Positions 36,106 to 44,900 of a DNA stretch of 64,000 bases are shown piece after piece. Under the pieces are notes generated by a model that worked only from the letters and a program-made list of their open reading frames with translations, was not told where the DNA came from and ran no database searches. The position numbers and the translations under genes were made by a program. Positions within the stretch are counted from its first letter, which is position 1, and each line of letters opens with the position of its first letter. This DNA comes from Thiohalorhabdus denitrificans. Lineage in GTDB: Bacteria > Pseudomonadota > Gammaproteobacteria > Thiohalorhabdales > Thiohalorhabdaceae. The stretch lies in the NCBI RefSeq assembly GCF_001399755.1, contig NZ_LJCP01000005.1:124001-188000 (forward strand). The letters run 5' to 3'.

Positions 36106-36130
36106 CCCAACGGGCCCCGTGCCCTATAAT
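36102..36130 (+). promoter_or_regulatory. Candidate promoter of map
   Basis: A perfect -10 TATAAT lies at 36125-36130, with a weak -35 TTAGCC at 36102-36107 (17-base spacer) overlapping the sfsA stop codon. Transcription would start about 30 bases before the map ATG. Confidence 0.45.
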
Positions 36131-36169
36131 TGGTCCAAACCCAGAACGAGTCCCCGGAACGGATCTGCC

Positions 36170-36937
36170 ATGTCGGTTCATATAAAGTCTGCCGAAGAGC
36201 TCGAGAAGATGCGCGTCTCCGGACGCCTGGCCGCCGAGGTGCTGCGGATGATCGCCCCCTACGTCAAACCGGGCGTGACCACCGGCGAGCTGGACCGCAT
36301 CTGCCACGACTACATCGTCAACGAGCAGGGCGCCTACCCTTCCCCCCTGAACTACCACGGCTTCCCCAAGTCGGTGTGCACCACGGTGAACCACCAGGTC
36401 TGCCACGGCATCCCGGGGGACCGGGAGCTGCGCGACGGCGACATCCTCAACATCGACATCACCGTCAACAAGGACGGCTGGCACGGCGACACCAGCAAGA
36501 TGTTCTACGTGGGCGAGCCCTCCAAGAAGGCCCGCAAGGCCTCGGAGGTGGCCCACGAGTCCATGGTGCGGGGCATCGAGCAGGTACGCCCCGGGGCCAC
36601 CCTGGGCGACATCGGCCACGCCATCCAGACCTACGCCGAATCCCAGCACTGCAGCGTGGTGCGCGAGTACTGCGGCCACGGCATCGGCCAGGGCTTCCAC
36701 GAGGAACCCCAGGTCATGCACTATGGGCGTCCCGGGGAAGGGCTCACGCTGGAGCCGGGGATGGTGTTCACCATCGAGCCCATGATCAACGCGGGCAAGC
36801 GCCACGTGAAGCTCCTCAAGGACGGCTGGACGGTGGTCACCAAGGACCACTCCCCCTCCGCCCAGTGGGAGCACACCCTCGTCGTCACGGAGGACGGCTA
36901 CGAGGTGCTCACCCAGCTACCCGGCGACCCCCTCTAG
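36170..36937 (+). CDS. map: Type I methionyl aminopeptidase
   Basis: Removes the initiator Met from nascent proteins. 255 residues from the ATG at 36170 (MSVHIKSAEELEKMRVSG). Metal ligands are visible in ILNIDITVNKDGWHGDTSKM (two Asp), YCGHGIGQGFHEEP (His), FTIEPMI (Glu) and QWEHTLVVTEDG (Glu); the active-site His is in VCHGIPGD. It normally lies beside rpsB on the opposite strand, as here with sfsA inserted, and is followed by glnD. Confidence 0.96.
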   Translation: MSVHIKSAEELEKMRVSGRLAAEVLRMIAPYVKPGVTTGELDRICHDYIVNEQGAYPSPLNYHGFPKSVCTTVNHQVCHGIPGDRELRDGDILNIDITVNKDGWHGDTSKMFYVGEPSKKARKASEVAHESMVRGIEQVRPGATLGDIGHAIQTYAESQHCSVVREYCGHGIGQGFHEEPQVMHYGRPGEGLTLEPGMVFTIEPMINAGKRHVKLLKDGWTVVTKDHSPSAQWEHTLVVTEDGYEVLTQLPGDPL

Positions 36938-36968
36938 CGCGGCTGGAGGGACGCCGAAGGGAGCGCCC

Positions 36969-39707
36969 ATGTCTCCCCCCGGCCCCCGGCCTGCATACCG
37001 GCTGCGCCACCGCGATCGGATCTTCCCCGAGCGGGAATTCCCGGAACGGATCGCGGAGATCCAGCGCCTGCACCCCCCGGGCCAGGGCTGGACGCCCCCG
37101 GTCAAGGCCGCCTTCCTGGAGCGGTTCCGCGCCACCTACGAGGAAGGGCGCGCCTTTCTGGAAAGCCGTTTCGAGGAGGGGGCCACCGGGCGGGAGATCG
37201 TCCGCGGCCACGCCTACCTCACCGACCGCCTGATCCAGAGCCTCTGGCGCCTGCTGCCCGACTACCTGGAGACGGCGCGGCGCTCGGCCCCCCTGTGCGT
37301 CCTCGCCGTGGGCGGCTACGGGCGCGCCGAGCTGCACCCCCATTCCGACGTCGACCTCCTGGTCCTCCACGACGACACCGCCACCACGGCCGCAGCCTTC
37401 GCCGAGCCCCTCCTGCACTTCCTCTGGGACATGGGCCTGCCTGTCAGCAACGCCCTGCGCACGCCCGAGGAGTGCATCGGCGACGCCGACGCGGACATCA
37501 CCATCCGCACCACGCTGCTGGAGGCCCGCCTGCTGGCGGGGGACCGGGACCTCTACGACCGCTTCCGGGAGACCTTCCTCGAGCGGGGACGAGGGGAGCC
37601 GGGCGACTTCATCGCCGCCAAGCTCGAGGAGCAGCGCCAGCGGCACGCGCGCTACGGGGGGCCGGTCTACAATCTGGAGCCCAACGTCAAGGAGAGCTGG
37701 GGCGGGCTGCGGGACCTCCACCTGCTGTTCTGGGTGGCGCGCCACCTCCACGACGTGGCCACCCTGCGCGACCTGGTGAAGCGGGGGGTCCTGTCGGCGG
37801 GGGAGCTCCGGTCGCTGGCCCGGTCCCAGGAGTTCCTGTGGCGGGTTCGCAACGGGCTGCACTACCTCACCGGGCGCAACGAGAACCGCCTGCAGTTCGA
37901 CCACCAGCGCACCCTGGCGGAGCGCTTCGGCTACCGGGACACCGCCGCCACCCTGGCGGTGGAGAAGTTCATGAAGCGCTACTACCGCACCCTGCGCCAG
38001 GTGGTGGCCCTCACCAACATCGGCCTGCAGACCCTGCAGCAGGCGGGAGCAGCCCCCGAGGCGCGCCCCGCCGGGCCGGGCATGCGCTACCGGGGCCCCT
38101 ACCTGGAGGCCGAGCGCCCCGAGGAGTTCCAGGAGGATCCTGCCCGAATCCTGACCTTCTTCGCCGACGCCCAGCACCTGGAGGAGCTGCCGCCCCTGGA
38201 GGCCGGCACCCTGCGGGCCCTGTGGGCCGGGGCGCGCAACGTGGACGGCGCCGTGCGGGCGGACCCGCGCGTCCGGGAAGGGCTGCTGCGCATCCTGAGC
38301 ACCCCGGGCCGGGTGGCCGGGGTGCTGCGGCGCATGAACACCTACGGCCTGCTCGGCCGCTTCCTCCCGGAATTCGGGCGCATCGTCGGGCAGACGCAGC
38401 ACAACCTATACCACATCTACCCGGTGGACGAGCACACCCTGCGCGCCATGGAGGTGGTGGACCAGTTCCACCGCGAGGAGTCCCCCCTGGCCATGGAGTC
38501 TCCCCTCGCCTGCCGCCTGGCCCGGCAGGTGCGCCGCCCCGAGATCCTCTACCTGGGCCTGCTCTGCCACGACATCGCCAAAGGCCGGGCCGGCGACCAC
38601 TCCCTGCTGGGGGCCCGGGTGGCCCGCCGCCTGGGCCGGCGCCTGGGCCTGGACCCCGAGGACGCCGGGATCGCCGCCTGGCTGGTCCACGACCACCTCT
38701 ACCTCTCCCAGGTGAGCCAGAAGCGGGACATCCACGACCCGGAGGTGATCGGCGAGGTGGCCTACCGCGTCCGCACCCAGAACCACCTGGACCTGCTGTT
38801 CCTCCTAACCGAGGCGGACATGCGGGCCACCGGCCCCAAGGTCTGGAACACCTGGAAGGCCCAGCTCCTGACCGACCTCTACTTCAACGTCCGGCAGGCC
38901 CTGCGCACCGGGGTACCCGCCGACACCCGGGCCCGCGCTCGGCGGATCCGCCGGCGGATCATCGAGACCCTGCAGGAGGAGGGATTCGATCCGGAAGAGG
39001 TGCGGGCCCACCTGAAGCGGGTCGGCCAGGACTACCTGCTGCACTACCATCCCGAGGAGCTGACCCAGCACACCCGCGCCCTGCTGGGCCGCGCGGGGCC
39101 CACCATCGTGGAGGTGGCCCCGCACATCCGGGCCGGCGGCACCGAGATCCTGCTCTACACCCCGGACCGGGCGGGCCTGTTCACCCTGGCCACCGGCACC
39201 CTGGCCAGCCTGGGCCTAAACATCATGGAGGCCAAGGTCCACACCACCCGCGACCACTGGGCCCTGGACTCCTTCCTGGTCCTGGACCAGGAGGACCGGC
39301 CGGTGCACGACCCCCGGGACCGGGCGCGCATCCGGGACCACCTCCAGGCGGCCCTGACGCAGCCCGCCTCGCTGCCGCCGGCCCCCAGCCGCCAGGGCTA
39401 TCGCCAGCGGGCCCAGCGCCACTTCCACACCCCCGTGCGCGTCACCTTCCACCCCGGCAGCGCCGCGGGGGAGACCACCGCCGAGGTGATCGCCCCGGAC
39501 GCCCCGGGGGTGCTCTACCGGATCGCGCGCATCCTCAACGAATTCGGCTGCCAGATCCACGCCGCCAAGGTGGCCACCTTCGGCGAGCGCACCGAGGACA
39601 CCTTCCAGCTCTCCCACAAGGGCGCCCCGCTGGACACGGAGGAGCGCCGGCGTGGGCTGGCGGAAGCCATCCGGCGGGAGTTCGAGCCCGCCGAGGTTTC
39701 CTCCTGA
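36969..39707 (+). CDS. glnD: Bifunctional uridylyltransferase/uridylyl-removing enzyme GlnD
   Basis: Glutamine sensor that uridylylates and deuridylylates PII proteins, setting glutamine synthetase activity and NtrB kinase/phosphatase balance; both targets are encoded later in the window (glnA, ntrBC). 912 residues. The nucleotidyltransferase motif is GGYGRAELHPHSDVDLLVLH, the HD-domain motif is LCHDIAKGRAGDHSLLGA, and two ACT domains end the protein (ILLYTPDRAGLFTLATGTLA and EVIAPDAPGVLYRIARILNE). Frequently adjacent to map. Confidence 0.96.
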   Translation: MSPPGPRPAYRLRHRDRIFPEREFPERIAEIQRLHPPGQGWTPPVKAAFLERFRATYEEGRAFLESRFEEGATGREIVRGHAYLTDRLIQSLWRLLPDYLETARRSAPLCVLAVGGYGRAELHPHSDVDLLVLHDDTATTAAAFAEPLLHFLWDMGLPVSNALRTPEECIGDADADITIRTTLLEARLLAGDRDLYDRFRETFLERGRGEPGDFIAAKLEEQRQRHARYGGPVYNLEPNVKESWGGLRDLHLLFWVARHLHDVATLRDLVKRGVLSAGELRSLARSQEFLWRVRNGLHYLTGRNENRLQFDHQRTLAERFGYRDTAATLAVEKFMKRYYRTLRQVVALTNIGLQTLQQAGAAPEARPAGPGMRYRGPYLEAERPEEFQEDPARILTFFADAQHLEELPPLEAGTLRALWAGARNVDGAVRADPRVREGLLRILSTPGRVAGVLRRMNTYGLLGRFLPEFGRIVGQTQHNLYHIYPVDEHTLRAMEVVDQFHREESPLAMESPLACRLARQVRRPEILYLGLLCHDIAKGRAGDHSLLGARVARRLGRRLGLDPEDAGIAAWLVHDHLYLSQVSQKRDIHDPEVIGEVAYRVRTQNHLDLLFLLTEADMRATGPKVWNTWKAQLLTDLYFNVRQALRTGVPADTRARARRIRRRIIETLQEEGFDPEEVRAHLKRVGQDYLLHYHPEELTQHTRALLGRAGPTIVEVAPHIRAGGTEILLYTPDRAGLFTLATGTLASLGLNIMEAKVHTTRDHWALDSFLVLDQEDRPVHDPRDRARIRDHLQAALTQPASLPPAPSRQGYRQRAQRHFHTPVRVTFHPGSAAGETTAEVIAPDAPGVLYRIARILNEFGCQIHAAKVATFGERTEDTFQLSHKGAPLDTEERRRGLAEAIRREFEPAEVSS

Positions 39708-39755
39708 CCGTCGGGGCCGATCGACCGCCGACCTATTGCTCATCACGACTCGTTG

Positions 39756-39779
39756 TCGCGGCTGGTAGCCGCTCCCACA
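39756..39779. repeat. REP-like palindromic element (copy 1)
   Basis: On the minus strand the element reads TGTGGGAGCGGC, then TACCA, then GCCGCGA, a hairpin with the conserved GTRGGAGCGGC head typical of proteobacterial REP sequences. A related copy lies at 56192-56216. It occupies the glnD-yciO gap, which holds no gene. Confidence 0.55.
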
Positions 39780-39823
39780 AGGCTCCCTCAGCCTGGCCGC
39801 GGTGGGCGTCCGACCCGGCGGCG

Positions 39824-40447
39824 CTAGCCGCCGAAGGGCCCCGGATCCCCCGCGCCGTAACGCAGGATCTCGGGCTCGTCGCCGGTCAGGTCCACCACCG
39901 TGGAGGGATTGGGCGGCACCGGGCCGGCGTCCAGCAGCAGATCGATGCTGTCGCCGCACTCCTCGCCGATGCTGGCGGCGTCCTCGAAGGCCCACTCCTC
40001 CCCCGCCAGGCGGGCGGTGGTGGTCACCAGGGGGCCACCCAGGGCCTCGACCAGGGCCTGCACCACCGGATCGGCGGAGATGCGGATGCCGATGGTCTTG
40101 CGGTTCTTCTGCTGGAGCTGGCGAGGCACCTCGGCGGTGGCCTCGAAAACGAAGGTGTAGGGTCCCGGCACCACCCGCTTGATCATCCGGTAGACGGCCG
40201 TGTCCATCCGGGCGTAGGTCCCCAGGCAGGACTCGTCGCCGCAGAGCAGGGTCCAGGTGTGGCTGGCGTTCAGCCCCCGGATCCGCTGGATGCGCTTCAG
40301 GGCCCCGGTGGCGCCGGGGGCGCAGCCGAAGGCGTAGCCCGTATCCGAGGGGAAGGCGATGACCGCGCTGCGGCTCCGCAGGGCCTCGGCCACCTGCTCC
40401 ATGGTGCGGGGCTGTACCGACTGGGGCCGGATCTCGATGGTTCGCAT
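39824..40447 (-). CDS. yciO: YciO-type Sua5/YrdC family protein
   Basis: Member of the YrdC/Sua5 superfamily, whose core members make threonylcarbamoyl-AMP for tRNA t6A; the YciO branch has no firmly established role. 207 residues. VIAFPSDTGYAFGCAPGATG and ALKRIQRIRGLNASHTWTLL correspond to the nucleotide-binding core, and VVPGPYTFVFEATAEVPRQL, KTIGIRISADPVVQALVEAL and LVTTTARLAGEE follow. The KRIQRIRGLNASHTWTLLC segment and N-terminus resemble YciO more than TsaC. Single gene, convergent with glnD. Confidence 0.8.
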   Translation of the reverse strand: MRTIEIRPQSVQPRTMEQVAEALRSRSAVIAFPSDTGYAFGCAPGATGALKRIQRIRGLNASHTWTLLCGDESCLGTYARMDTAVYRMIKRVVPGPYTFVFEATAEVPRQLQQKNRKTIGIRISADPVVQALVEALGGPLVTTTARLAGEEWAFEDAASIGEECGDSIDLLLDAGPVPPNPSTVVDLTGDEPEILRYGAGDPGPFGG

Positions 40448-40524
40448 GGCAGGTCCTCATCGGCCGCTGGCACTCACCCCAGAGAATTTGGTCCAATCGG
40501 GGGACGCGCGCAAGCCCGGGCAGG

Positions 40525-40567
40525 TTGACACCCGGCCCCGACTGTCGCAAGTTTTAGGGCCTTGCGA
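40525..40567 (+). promoter_or_regulatory. fdxA upstream region: TTGACA box and inverted repeat
   Basis: A perfect -35 TTGACA at 40525-40530 is followed only by weak -10 candidates near 40548. A perfect 7-bp inverted repeat, TCGCAAG (40545-40551) and CTTGCGA (40561-40567) with nine bases between, covers the likely transcription start and may be an operator. Confidence 0.3.
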
Positions 40568-40627
40568 AACGGGCCCCTACCCGCGCGTTACGCTACCCCC
40601 TAGCCCTGGAACAAGGAGAGCGAAGGC

Positions 40628-40951
40628 ATGGCATTTGTCGTGGCCGAGCCCTGCATCAAGTGCAAATATACCGATTGCGTCGAGGTCTGCCCGGTCGACT
40701 GCTTCCATGAAGGCCCCAACTTCCTGGTCATCGACCCCGACGAGTGCATCGACTGCACCCTGTGCGAGCCCGAGTGCCCGGTGACGGCCATCTTCCGCGA
40801 GGAGGAACTGCCGGAAAAGTGGGAGCACTACACCGAGCTGAACGCGGATCTCTCCCAGGACTGGCCGGTGATCACCGAGCAGAAGGATCCGCCGCCGGAC
40901 GCCGACGAGTGGGCCGAGGTGGAGGAGAAGTACGAGCACCTGGAGCGGTAG
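40628..40951 (+). CDS. fdxA: 7Fe-type ferredoxin FdxA
   Basis: Small soluble electron carrier with [3Fe-4S] and [4Fe-4S] clusters. 107 residues. The N-terminal [20 protein letters not shown] has the CxxxxxxCxxxC pattern of the 3Fe site, and [15 protein letters not shown] has the CxxCxxCxxxCP 4Fe site. The C-terminal extension ([20 protein letters not shown]) is typical of the Azotobacter-type FdxA family. It is followed by a strong terminator, so it is probably monocistronic. The redox partner is unknown. Confidence 0.94.
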   Translation: MAFVVAEPCIKCKYTDCVEVCPVDCFHEGPNFLVIDPDECIDCTLCEPECPVTAIFREEELPEKWEHYTELNADLSQDWPVITEQKDPPPDADEWAEVEEKYEHLER

Positions 40952-41099
40952 GCCGCTTTCCCGGGGCTCGGCGGCTCCCCCCCTCCCGGCCCGCGGCGCC
41001 CCCCTCCTCCGGGGCCGATGCGGGGAGCCGGGGCCGGCTGCCCGAGCCGGGTCGGGGCCCCGGAGGACATACCCGGTACGCGTGCGCCCGAACGAGTAA

Positions 41100-41129
41100 G
41101 GCCGGCAGCGGATCGCTGCCGGCCTTTTT
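41100..41129 (+). terminator. Rho-independent terminator after fdxA
   Basis: GGCCGGCAGCG and CGCTGCCGGCC form a perfect 11-bp stem around a three-base loop, followed by five T. It lies about 150 bases after the fdxA stop codon; the sequence between shows no gene. Confidence 0.85.
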
Positions 41130-41163
41130 GCGTTCCAGCCGCCGCGGCGGCGGACGGTGGCCC

Positions 41164-41658
41164 CTACTCCGCCTTGACGTAGGCGAAGCCCTCCTGCTGA
41201 AGCCGGGCCACCTCCACCACGCCGGAATCCACGAAGGTCACCCCCTCGTAGAAGTCGTCCTTGGAGAGCCCGAGCTGCTCCCGGGTGATGTCGCAGATGG
41301 CCACCTCCACGTCGTAGGTGCTCATCATGGACTTGACCCGTCCCCGCAGCTCCTCGCGCTGCTCCTTCAGCTCTTCCCCGGCCTCGAAGGGCGTGCCTTC
41401 CAGGGGTTTGTCGGTGAAGTAGCGCACGCCGAAGGAGTTGGCCACGATCCGCACGTCGGAATCGATGAGCTGGTTCTCGTAATGCTGCACCATGTTGTAG
41501 GTGCTGGTGAGCTGGGCGGAGAAACGCCGCACCCCCGGGTAATCCACGTGGTAGACCACCTTGGGCTCGGGCCCGTCCATGCCCATTTGCGCCCACGCCG
41601 CCGGGCTCAGCATGATCCCGGTAAGCATCCCCGCAACGATCAGCACGATCTTCCTCAT
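41164..41658 (-). CDS. Periplasmic DsrE/F-like protein
   Basis: 164 residues with a signal peptide (KIVLIVAGMLTGIMLSPAAW, cleavage probably after WAQ). The mature part (KVVYHVDYPGVRRFSAQLTS, DVRIVANSFGVRYF, DVEVAICDITREQLGL, TFVDSGVVEVARLQQEGFAY) has the pattern of the DsrE/DsrF-like alpha/beta fold, in which members of sulfur oxidisers relay sulfane sulfur through a Cys. One Cys is visible, in AICDI, at the usual position after the central strand. SD GGGGAG precedes the ATG at 41658. Divergent from the phosphofructokinase gene. Role inferred from family only. Confidence 0.75.
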   Translation of the reverse strand: MRKIVLIVAGMLTGIMLSPAAWAQMGMDGPEPKVVYHVDYPGVRRFSAQLTSTYNMVQHYENQLIDSDVRIVANSFGVRYFTDKPLEGTPFEAGEELKEQREELRGRVKSMMSTYDVEVAICDITREQLGLSKDDFYEGVTFVDSGVVEVARLQQEGFAYVKAE

Positions 41659-41689
41659 GGCAGCTCCCCTTGGACCGTAGAGGCATTGT

Positions 41690-41714
41690 CGTCCCACACT
41701 GGCAAAGTGGGACG
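41690..41714. promoter_or_regulatory. Inverted repeat in the dsrE-like/pfk divergent region
   Basis: CGTCCCAC (41690-41697) and GTGGGACG (41707-41714) form a perfect 8-bp inverted repeat with nine bases between, in the 145-base gap between two divergent genes. No T-run follows on either side, so an operator is more likely than a terminator. Confidence 0.4.
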
Positions 41715-41803
41715 CCTTCCACAATAATAAGGATACTACCAAGCAGGATTCGCGACGCCATAACCCCTTGTGATCCCTGACCAACCGGCCCGGAGGAATC
41801 TCC

Positions 41804-42877
41804 ATGCGCCTGGGCATCCTCACCGGCGGCGGCGACGCCCCGGGACTGAACGCCGTGATCCGCGCCGTGGTCCGGGCCGCCATGCGCACCCACGGCTGGC
41901 CCGCCGTCCTGGGCATCCCGGAAGGGTTCAAAGGGCTGGTGGAGCGCCTCGACCCCATCGAGCTGACCCCCTTCACCACCCGGGGCCTGATCAACCGGGG
42001 CGGCACCATCCTGCACACCACCAACCGTGCCAACCCCTTCCAGTACCCGGTTGGGGAGGATCGGTACGCGGATCGCTCCGACGAGGCCATACAGCGCATC
42101 GAAGAGCTCGGCATCGACGCCCTGGTGGTGCTCGGCGGCGACGGCTCCCTGAGCATCGCCCACAAGCTCGCCGCCAAGGGCGTCCGGGTGATGGGCACCC
42201 CCAAGACCATCGACAACGACATCCAGGGCACCGAACTCTGCTTCGGCCACCAGACCGCCGTGGCCACCGCCACCGACGCCCTGGACCGCCTGCACACCAC
42301 CGCCGAGAGCCACCACCGCATCATGGTGGTGGAGCTCATGGGCCGCTACGCGGGCTGGATCGCCCTGCGCGCGGGGGTGGCCGGCGCCGCCGACGCCATC
42401 CTCATCCCGGAGACCCCCTTCGAGCCCGACCGCCTCTGCGCGCGGATCCGGGACCGGGCCCAACAGGGGGCCACCTTCAGCATCATCGTTGTCGCGGAGG
42501 GCGCCAAGCCCAAGGGGGGCGACGTCTCGGTCCTGCAGCCCGGGGAGGGGGTCTACCAGGCCCAGCTAGGCGGGATCGGCCACCAGGTCGCCGGGATGCT
42601 GGAGGGGGTGACGCACCTGGAGACCCGGGTCACGGTGCTCGGGCACGTGCAGCGGGGCGGCGGGCCGGTGGCCCAGGACCGCCTCCTCGCCACCCACTAC
42701 GGGGTGGCGGCCGTGGACGCCCTGGCCCGGGGCGAGCACAACAGCATGGTCACCTTCGACGGCCAGCGGATCGGCACCATCCCCCTGGAGCAGGTGGCCG
42801 GCGGCTTCCGCCCCGTGCCCCAGGACCATCCGCTGCTCGAATCGGCCCGCCAGCTGGGGGTCATCCTCGGGGAATAG
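41804..42877 (+). CDS. pfkA: 6-phosphofructokinase, mixed ATP/PPi-type active site
   Basis: Phosphorylates fructose 6-phosphate. 357 residues. LGILTGGGDAPGLNAVIRAV is the donor-binding N-terminus and GTPKTIDNDIQGTELCFGHQ the catalytic segment. VVLGGDGSLSIA has Gly where ATP enzymes have Gly104 (PPi enzymes have Asp), but PKTIDND has Lys where ATP enzymes of the E. coli type have Gly124. This mixture occurs in group III enzymes, so the donor cannot be read from sequence. Phosphoribulokinase follows 167 bases downstream on the same strand. A reversible PPi enzyme acting on fructose and sedoheptulose bisphosphates in the Calvin cycle is possible. Confidence 0.9.
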   Translation: MRLGILTGGGDAPGLNAVIRAVVRAAMRTHGWPAVLGIPEGFKGLVERLDPIELTPFTTRGLINRGGTILHTTNRANPFQYPVGEDRYADRSDEAIQRIEELGIDALVVLGGDGSLSIAHKLAAKGVRVMGTPKTIDNDIQGTELCFGHQTAVATATDALDRLHTTAESHHRIMVVELMGRYAGWIALRAGVAGAADAILIPETPFEPDRLCARIRDRAQQGATFSIIVVAEGAKPKGGDVSVLQPGEGVYQAQLGGIGHQVAGMLEGVTHLETRVTVLGHVQRGGGPVAQDRLLATHYGVAAVDALARGEHNSMVTFDGQRIGTIPLEQVAGGFRPVPQDHPLLESARQLGVILGE

Positions 42878-43044
42878 GCCCGCCTATCCAGGCGCCTCCG
42901 GGCCTGTTATCATCCCGCGCTTGCCCAGATCCAGTCCGGCCGCCGGGCAACCCCATTTCGACGCCGATCCCGGGCCGACTCCAGGCGTTCCCGGGCGTGA
43001 TCCGAATTCTTGCAACCTTTCCTTTGTCAGTCTGGGAGGATGGC

Positions 43045-43932
43045 ATGTCCAAAAAGCACCCGATCGTTGCGGTGACGGGCTCCTCCGGTGCCGGAACCAC
43101 CACCGTCAAGAACGCCTTCAACGACATCTTCCGGTGGGAAAACATCACCCCGGCCGTCATCGAGGGCGACAGCTTCCACGCCTACGAGCGCGCGGATATG
43201 AAGGAGAAGATGGCCGAGGCCGAGAAGAAGGGCGAGAACTTCAGCCACTTCGGCCCCGAGGCCAACCACTTCGCCAAGCTCGAGGAGCTGTTCAAGACCT
43301 ACGGCGAGACCGGGACCGGGCAGCGCCGCTTCTACATCCACAGCGATGAGGAGGCCGAGCAGCACAACGCCCGCCTGGGCATCGACAAGAAGCCCGGCCA
43401 GTTCACCCCGTGGGAGGACCTCCCCGAGTCCGACCTGCTGTTCTACGAGGGCCTGCACGGCGGGGTGGCCGACCCCGAGGCCGGCGTGGACGTGGCCCAG
43501 TGGACCGACCTGCTGGTGGGCGTGGTGCCGGCGGTGAACCTGGAGTGGATCCAGAAGATCAGCCGCGACACCGCCGAGCGCGGCTACGACGCCAGCGTGG
43601 TGACCGACACCATCCTGCGCCGCATGCACGACTACGTGCACTACATCACGCCGCAGTTCTCCCGCACCCACATCAACTTCCAGCGGGTGCCGCTGGTGGA
43701 CACCTCCAACCCCTTCATCGCCCGGGACATCCCCACCCCGGACGAGTCCATGGTGGTGATCCACTTCAATGCCTACAAGGACCAGGACTGGCCCTATCTG
43801 CTGTCCATGATCGAGGGCTCGTTCATGTCCCGGCCCAACACCCTGGTGGTGCCCGGGCCGAAGATGGGCTTCGCCATGGAGCTGATCCTGAACCCCATCA
43901 TCCACGAGCTGGTGGGCAAGAAGTCGGCCTGA
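43045..43932 (+). CDS. prk: Phosphoribulokinase (class I)
   Basis: Phosphorylates ribulose 5-phosphate to ribulose 1,5-bisphosphate, the CO2 acceptor of RuBisCO, so the organism very likely fixes CO2 by the Calvin cycle. 295 residues, the length of proteobacterial class I enzymes. The P-loop is VAVTGSSGAGTTTVKNAF; YIHSDEEAEQHN, FYEGLHGG and DYVHYITPQFSRTHINFQRV are family blocks. A GGGAGGA site precedes the ATG, and a strong terminator follows. No RuBisCO gene is in the window. Confidence 0.97.
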   Translation: MSKKHPIVAVTGSSGAGTTTVKNAFNDIFRWENITPAVIEGDSFHAYERADMKEKMAEAEKKGENFSHFGPEANHFAKLEELFKTYGETGTGQRRFYIHSDEEAEQHNARLGIDKKPGQFTPWEDLPESDLLFYEGLHGGVADPEAGVDVAQWTDLLVGVVPAVNLEWIQKISRDTAERGYDASVVTDTILRRMHDYVHYITPQFSRTHINFQRVPLVDTSNPFIARDIPTPDESMVVIHFNAYKDQDWPYLLSMIEGSFMSRPNTLVVPGPKMGFAMELILNPIIHELVGKKSA

Positions 43933-43953
43933 GCGCGACGGCATGCCGTCTCC

Positions 43954-43983
43954 AAGCCCGGCCCTTGAGGCCGGGCTTTTTTT
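43954..43983 (+). terminator. Rho-independent terminator after prk
   Basis: AAGCCCGGCC and GGCCGGGCTT form a 10-bp stem with a five-base loop, followed by a run of seven T (43977-43983). The convergent sulfotransferase ends 14 bases beyond; on its strand the U-tract is only two bases. Confidence 0.85.
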
Positions 43984-43996
43984 GCCCCCTTTCGGG

Positions 43997-44677
43997 TCAG
44001 GTCCGGTTCTCCCACGGGAACCCCTCCCGCCGCCGCGGCACCCCCAGGAACGCGCAAAAACGGTCGTAGTCCTCTGGCCGCTTCACGTTGACCACCAGCA
44101 GGTCCTCCGGGCGGTGGCGGAAATAGTCCCGCACCATCTTGTTGTGGGTGTGGTAGAAATCGAGGAGCGCGTCCTTCCGGAAGGGATCGTCGCCGGGCAC
44201 CCGGTGGACGGTGGTGTGCACGTGGTAGCGGAACCCGGGATAGGGCCCCGGCGCCTCCTTCAGGTCCCGGGCCGTCGGCGGGATGCGGCCGTTCGCCCAT
44301 CTCCGGCCCAGGAACCGGACCAGGGAGCGGTACCACTCCTCGGCGTCGTCGCGCACCGTGAGGACGAAGCGGCTGCCGGGGAAGGCCCGGTCCAGGGCCA
44401 TGAAAGTGTAGGGCCAGCTGAAGGGGGCGTCCTGGAAGAACTGGGCGGTCCGGCAGAGCTCGATCACCGGCCGGAAGTCCCGGCGGGCCCAGGCGTCTAC
44501 CAGCACCTTGCCCTTCATCTCGTCCCCCACCACGTACCCCTGGTCGAGCATCTCCCGCTCCAGGGAAGTGGTGCCGGTCTTGTTCAGGCCCACGCAGAAG
44601 ACCTTCTCTTTACCGGCTACCCGCAGCCAGTCCCGGTAGTGCCGGGTCCTCCGGCTGATTCCCGCTGCCAGGCTCAT
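43997..44677 (-). CDS. Sulfotransferase-family protein
   Basis: 226 residues, soluble. KVFCVGLNKTGTTSLEREML is the P-loop-like PAPS 5'-phosphosulfate site, and GSRFVLTVRDDAEEWYRSLV matches the 3'-phosphate-binding segment of sulfotransferases. The acceptor is unknown: relatives act on carbohydrates, lipids or proteins, and some have lost activity. It is convergent with prk and stands alone, with no PAPS-synthesis or polysaccharide gene beside it. The family call is firm, the substrate is not. Confidence 0.8.
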   Translation of the reverse strand: MSLAAGISRRTRHYRDWLRVAGKEKVFCVGLNKTGTTSLEREMLDQGYVVGDEMKGKVLVDAWARRDFRPVIELCRTAQFFQDAPFSWPYTFMALDRAFPGSRFVLTVRDDAEEWYRSLVRFLGRRWANGRIPPTARDLKEAPGPYPGFRYHVHTTVHRVPGDDPFRKDALLDFYHTHNKMVRDYFRHRPEDLLVVNVKRPEDYDRFCAFLGVPRRREGFPWENRT

Positions 44678-44900
44678 CGGAACGCCCCTTCCCGGCCGTC
44701 CCCCCTGCCGGCCTAACGCAACCGGTCATACCGTGCATACTGGTCCTACGGATCAGGTTGGGCGGGAAGGGGTCGGTGCGTCGAGGGACCGGGGGCCCGG
44801 ATCTTGGCCTGGAGCAAATCGGGAATGTTGGGGCGGCCGGGGGCGCCCTGCCTACGGGTTCGGGAGGAAGAGCGCGGCCAAGGGGAGGCGCAGAAGGGAC
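44678..44900. other. Intergenic stretch without recognised gene
   Basis: GC-rich spacer between the sulfotransferase start and the FMN reductase stop. I see no convincing open frame, promoter or repeat in it. Confidence 0.5.
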
